A stretch of 15,965 bases of DNA from the NCBI GenBank assembly GCA_945897545.1, contig CAMDGJ010000038.1:1-15965 (forward strand), read 5' to 3'. Of this stretch, positions 14,028-15,965 are shown piece by piece (the first letter of the stretch is position 1; each line of letters starts with the position of its first letter). The notes under the pieces are model-generated. The model was given only the letters and a program-made list of their open reading frames with translations. It made no database searches and was not told the DNA's origin. The position numbers and the translations under genes were made by a program. The stretch is from Flavobacterium psychrophilum (GTDB lineage: Bacteria; Bacteroidota; Bacteroidia; Flavobacteriales; Flavobacteriaceae).

Positions 14028-14684
14028 ATGAAAACTGTTTCTTCTATTGTAGAAAATTACATCAAAACAAAGCCTTTTTTATTGAATGCATTATCGCTTG
14101 GAATTATCAACTTGACGTCTTTATCTCGGAATATTATGGTCGAATTGGAGAGTGAATTTGGCAAAGAGGTAAAACAAGGAGCTGTTGTTATGTCGCTAAA
14201 AAGACTCACTGAAGAACTGGATTTTAGACTCAATCACAAAATCAATAAAGTAATAAAAAACATTGGCGAAATCACCGTTCGTTCTGCTTTGACAGATTAC
14301 ACCTTTGCAGCTTCGGATACTATTTTGAACAAACAAGCAGATTTAATTACAGATATCAACACTTTTTCTGATATTTTTTATACTTCATCTCGTGGTGTAA
14401 ATGAAACCAATATTGTGGTAAGCAACAGCGTTAATAATCTTGTTGACAAACATTTTGCTAATGAAAAATTGATTCAGAAACTGGAAAATTTGGCTTCGAT
14501 TACAGTAAAATTACCCAAAGAAAACATTACAGTTCCAGGCATTTATTATTTTATTTTTCAGCGTTTGGCTTGGGAAGGAATCATCATCAATGAAGTAATT
14601 TCGACTTCAAACGAATTCACGATTTTAGTAAGCGAAAACGAAGTTGATGTGGCTTTTAAAGTGATAAAGGATTTGAAGAATTAG
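14028..14684 (+). CDS. ACT-domain-containing protein of unknown role
   Basis: A soluble 218-residue protein without signal peptide. The N-terminal third (VENYIKTKPFLLNALSLGIINLTSLSRNI) is helical and resembles a winged-helix or helix-turn-helix segment. The middle holds VMSLKRLTEELDF and a stretch of beta strands. The C-terminal part (about 150-218: ITVKLPKENITVPGIYYFIFQRLAWEGIIINEVISTSNEFTILV and a final helix) is an ACT-type domain, with the GIYYFIFQRLAWEGI segment in the ligand-interface position seen in aspartokinase ACT domains. Such proteins are often labelled aspartate kinase by similarity, but no kinase domain is present. ACT domains bind amino acids, so an amino-acid-responsive regulator is plausible but unproven. 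It is driven by the strongest promoter in the window, and the RAYT cassette follows directly. Confidence 0.65.
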   Translation: MKTVSSIVENYIKTKPFLLNALSLGIINLTSLSRNIMVELESEFGKEVKQGAVVMSLKRLTEELDFRLNHKINKVIKNIGEITVRSALTDYTFAASDTILNKQADLITDINTFSDIFYTSSRGVNETNIVVSNSVNNLVDKHFANEKLIQKLENLASITVKLPKENITVPGIYYFIFQRLAWEGIIINEVISTSNEFTILVSENEVDVAFKVIKDLKN

Positions 14685-14727
14685 TATTTCAGATTCCAAA
14701 GCTTCCAGCTTTTTTTTTATCCAAACC

Positions 14728-14760
14728 AAAGCTTCCAGCCTTTGAAAGGCTGGAAGCTTT
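14728..14760. repeat. Full palindrome, left copy
   Basis: AAAGCTTCCAGCCTTT, a single G, then its exact reverse complement: 16-bp perfect arms. It ends 21 nt before the RAYT start codon and lies behind the ACT-domain gene. There is no T-tract after it on the plus strand. Confidence 0.92.
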
Positions 14761-14781
14761 AAAAAATAAACCAAACTAACT

Positions 14782-15390
14782 ATGAATCCAATTCCTCTTG
14801 AAAATGGCAAATATTATCATATTTACAATAGAGGAAACAATGGAATCGATTTATTTTATGAAACCGAAAACTATAATCACTTTTTAAGACTTTACGAAAA
14901 GTATATTGACCCTATTGCAGAGACTTTTGCTTGGTGCCTAATGAAAAATCATTTTCATATTCTGGTTTATATAAAAGAAACTAGTGAAATTGATATTACA
15001 AAATTAGAGTATACTTCAACTGGTAAGCCAAAGATAATTAGTGCCCCAAAACAGTTTTCAAATTTGTTCAATGCTTATACTTTAGCAATGAATAAACGTT
15101 ATAACCGAACTGGAAGTTTATTCGAGAAAAACTTTAAAAGAAAGGTTGTCGGTTCAGAAAATTATTTCCAAAAATTGATTTTTTACATTCACAATAACCC
15201 TGTTCATCATAGATTTGCTGAACATATCGCAGAATATCCTTGGACTTCTTATGGAACAATAATTTCAACAAAACAAACAAAATGACAACGGAATAGAGTT
15301 ATTGAAACCTTTAATGATTTGGAAAACTTCAAATATTTTCATTCTATAAATCAGGATTTAGGTGAAATTGAAGATTTGATAATTGAATAA
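14782..15390 (+). pseudogene. REP-associated tyrosine transposase (Y1/HUH), interrupted by TGA
   Basis: A Y1-family HUH single-strand DNA transposase of the RAYT (TnpA-REP) type. Seen: the HUH motif in MKNHFHILVYIKE (His57, His59), the LFEKNFKRK segment, and the catalytic Tyr in LIFYIHNNPVHHR (about Y135). The first reading frame ends at a TGA (15283-15285) after 167 residues. The same frame then continues for 34 sense codons (QRNRVIETFNDLENFKYFHS and on) to a TAA at 15388, which looks like the usual C-terminal tail of flavobacterial RAYTs (about 200 residues). One base change (for example TTA to TGA) explains it. The catalytic core is complete, so the short form could still act. mfd in this window ends with TGA, so a recoded TGA is unlikely. 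Confidence 0.8.
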
Positions 15391-15435
15391 CTTTTCTCCA
15401 AAGCTTCCAGCCTCGAAAATTAATTATAGTTTACC

Positions 15436-15468
15436 AAAGCTTCCAGCCTTTAAAAGGCTGGAAGCTTT
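15436..15468. repeat. Full palindrome, right copy
   Basis: Identical to the left copy except for the central base (A instead of G), again with 16-bp perfect arms. It lies 8 nt past the mfd stop codon, between the convergent RAYT and mfd genes, and could also stall transcription from either side. Confidence 0.92.
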
Positions 15469-15476
15469 AATATAAA

Positions 15477-15965
15477 TCAACCACCCAACATCTCCATCAA
15501 CTCCAAAGCTCTCCTAGTAGTTTTCACATTTTCGAAAGTCAACAAAAGCCGCAAACCAGCTGGTGTTTGTTTTTCTTTCATTACACAAATAGCGCTGTTT
15601 TTTTGCACAAACTGAATTACTTGATGAAAACGTTTGGAAGTATAAAAATCCGAGTTTTGATCGGCAACAAAATAGCCAATCATCTTGCCTTTTTTCATTA
15701 CCAATTTCTCGATTCCTACTCGGGTCGCAATCCATTTAATGCGGATACTGTTCATCAAAGCCAACGCTCGTGGCGGCATTGGACCAAAACGGTCGATTAA
15801 TTTATTTTGGAAAACAACCAGTTCTTCCTCGTTAGTCACATTACCCAATTCGTTGTATAAGCTCAAACGTTCCGTGACATTATTGATATATTCATCCGAA
15901 AATAACAACTCAAAATCAGTGTCAATTTGAAGGTCTTTTACGTATTCTTTTTCTACTCCACTATT
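15477..15965 (-). CDS. mfd: Transcription-repair coupling factor Mfd, C-terminal end (partial)
   Basis: The last 162 codons of a gene that runs off the right edge of the window. The frame is open to the edge (VKDLQIDTDFELLFSDEYINN), so the first in-frame start inside the window is not the real one. This is the C-terminal (D7) domain of Mfd, recognised by DTDFELLFSDEYI, the helix NEEELVVFQNKLIDRFGPMPP, and the segment MNSIRIKWIATRVGIEKLVMKKGKM. Mfd removes RNA polymerase stalled at DNA lesions and recruits UvrA; the D7 domain restrains it until it meets polymerase. The stop is TGA, followed 8 nt later by the right RAYT palindrome. Confidence 0.88.
   Translation of the reverse strand, partial: NSGVEKEYVKDLQIDTDFELLFSDEYINNVTERLSLYNELGNVTNEEELVVFQNKLIDRFGPMPPRALALMNSIRIKWIATRVGIEKLVMKKGKMIGYFVADQNSDFYTSKRFHQVIQFVQKNSAICVMKEKQTPAGLRLLLTFENVKTTRRALELMEMLGG

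Larger units (their letters stand above)
14696..15468 (+). mobile_element. RAYT cassette flanked by paired palindromes
   Basis: A single-gene cassette: solo half-repeat, full palindrome, transposase gene, solo half-repeat, full palindrome, all in one orientation. Solo copies (CCAAAGCTTCCAGC) start at 14696 and 15398; the full copies start 30 and 36 nt later (CC at 14726 and 15434). This layout is that of REP-associated tyrosine transposases, which recognise hairpins and their 5' half-sites. The repeat was not noticed elsewhere in the window. Confidence 0.78.

Noticed and set aside
14728..14760. Palindrome behind the ACT-domain gene as an ordinary terminator
   Set aside because: No T-run follows on the plus strand, and a nearly identical copy stands on the other side of the RAYT gene, so its main identity is a transposase-linked repeat.
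15283..15285. TGA recoded as a sense codon
   Set aside because: mfd in the same window ends in TGA, other breaks here involve TAA and frameshifts, and no selenocysteine hairpin or tRNA is apparent; nonsense mutation is simpler.

Overview
The window looks like chromosomal DNA of a flavobacterium (Bacteroidota, probably Flavobacterium or a near relative). The evidence is its AT-richness, -7 boxes of the TAnnTTTG type, almost no Shine-Dalgarno sequences, a TonB receptor with a carboxypeptidase-regulatory-like N-terminus followed by a DUF5689 lipoprotein, and a type IX secretion (T9SS) C-terminal sorting domain. No rRNA, tRNA, CRISPR array or prophage was seen.

Left part (1-2815). A frameshifted GxxExxY gene is followed by bioF (biotin synthesis, minus strand). 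bioF lies between two short palindromes of one family whose sequence differences mostly preserve pairing. Beyond it are a decayed 3' part of an IS5-type transposase and a short orphan C-terminal tail of an unknown protein on the other strand. A good bidirectional terminator closes this part.

Middle part (2816-12362). First comes an ALDH7-type aldehyde dehydrogenase (minus), with its own -7 box and a perfect 13-bp palindrome just upstream. Then follows a set of exported proteins that fits extracellular nucleic-acid breakdown and uptake. Leftward run a secreted endonuclease/exonuclease/phosphatase (EEP) enzyme and a small exported OB-fold-like protein broken by one in-frame stop. Rightward from the same intergenic region run a TonB-dependent receptor and a DUF5689/choice-of-anchor-J surface lipoprotein, ending at a terminator. 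Next comes a large endonuclease I carrying a lamin-tail domain, a Calx-beta domain and a T9SS signal. My reading, which is an inference, is that the T9SS nuclease cuts nucleic acid outside the cell, the lipoprotein and receptor capture and import fragments, and the EEP enzyme processes them in the periplasm.

Right part (12443-15965). An exported S66 LD-carboxypeptidase is separated from yraN by a gap filled with nine degenerate heptamers. An ACT-domain protein follows, with the best promoter in the window. Then comes a REP-associated tyrosine transposase (RAYT) cassette: the gene sits between two copies of a 33-nt near-identical palindrome, each preceded by a solo half-copy, and is itself interrupted by an in-frame TGA. 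The window ends inside mfd (minus strand, only its 3' end present).

Four loci carry disabling changes: the GxxExxY gene, the IS5 remnant, the OB-fold gene and the RAYT gene. This suggests decay of accessory genes or, less likely for the substitutions, sequence errors.
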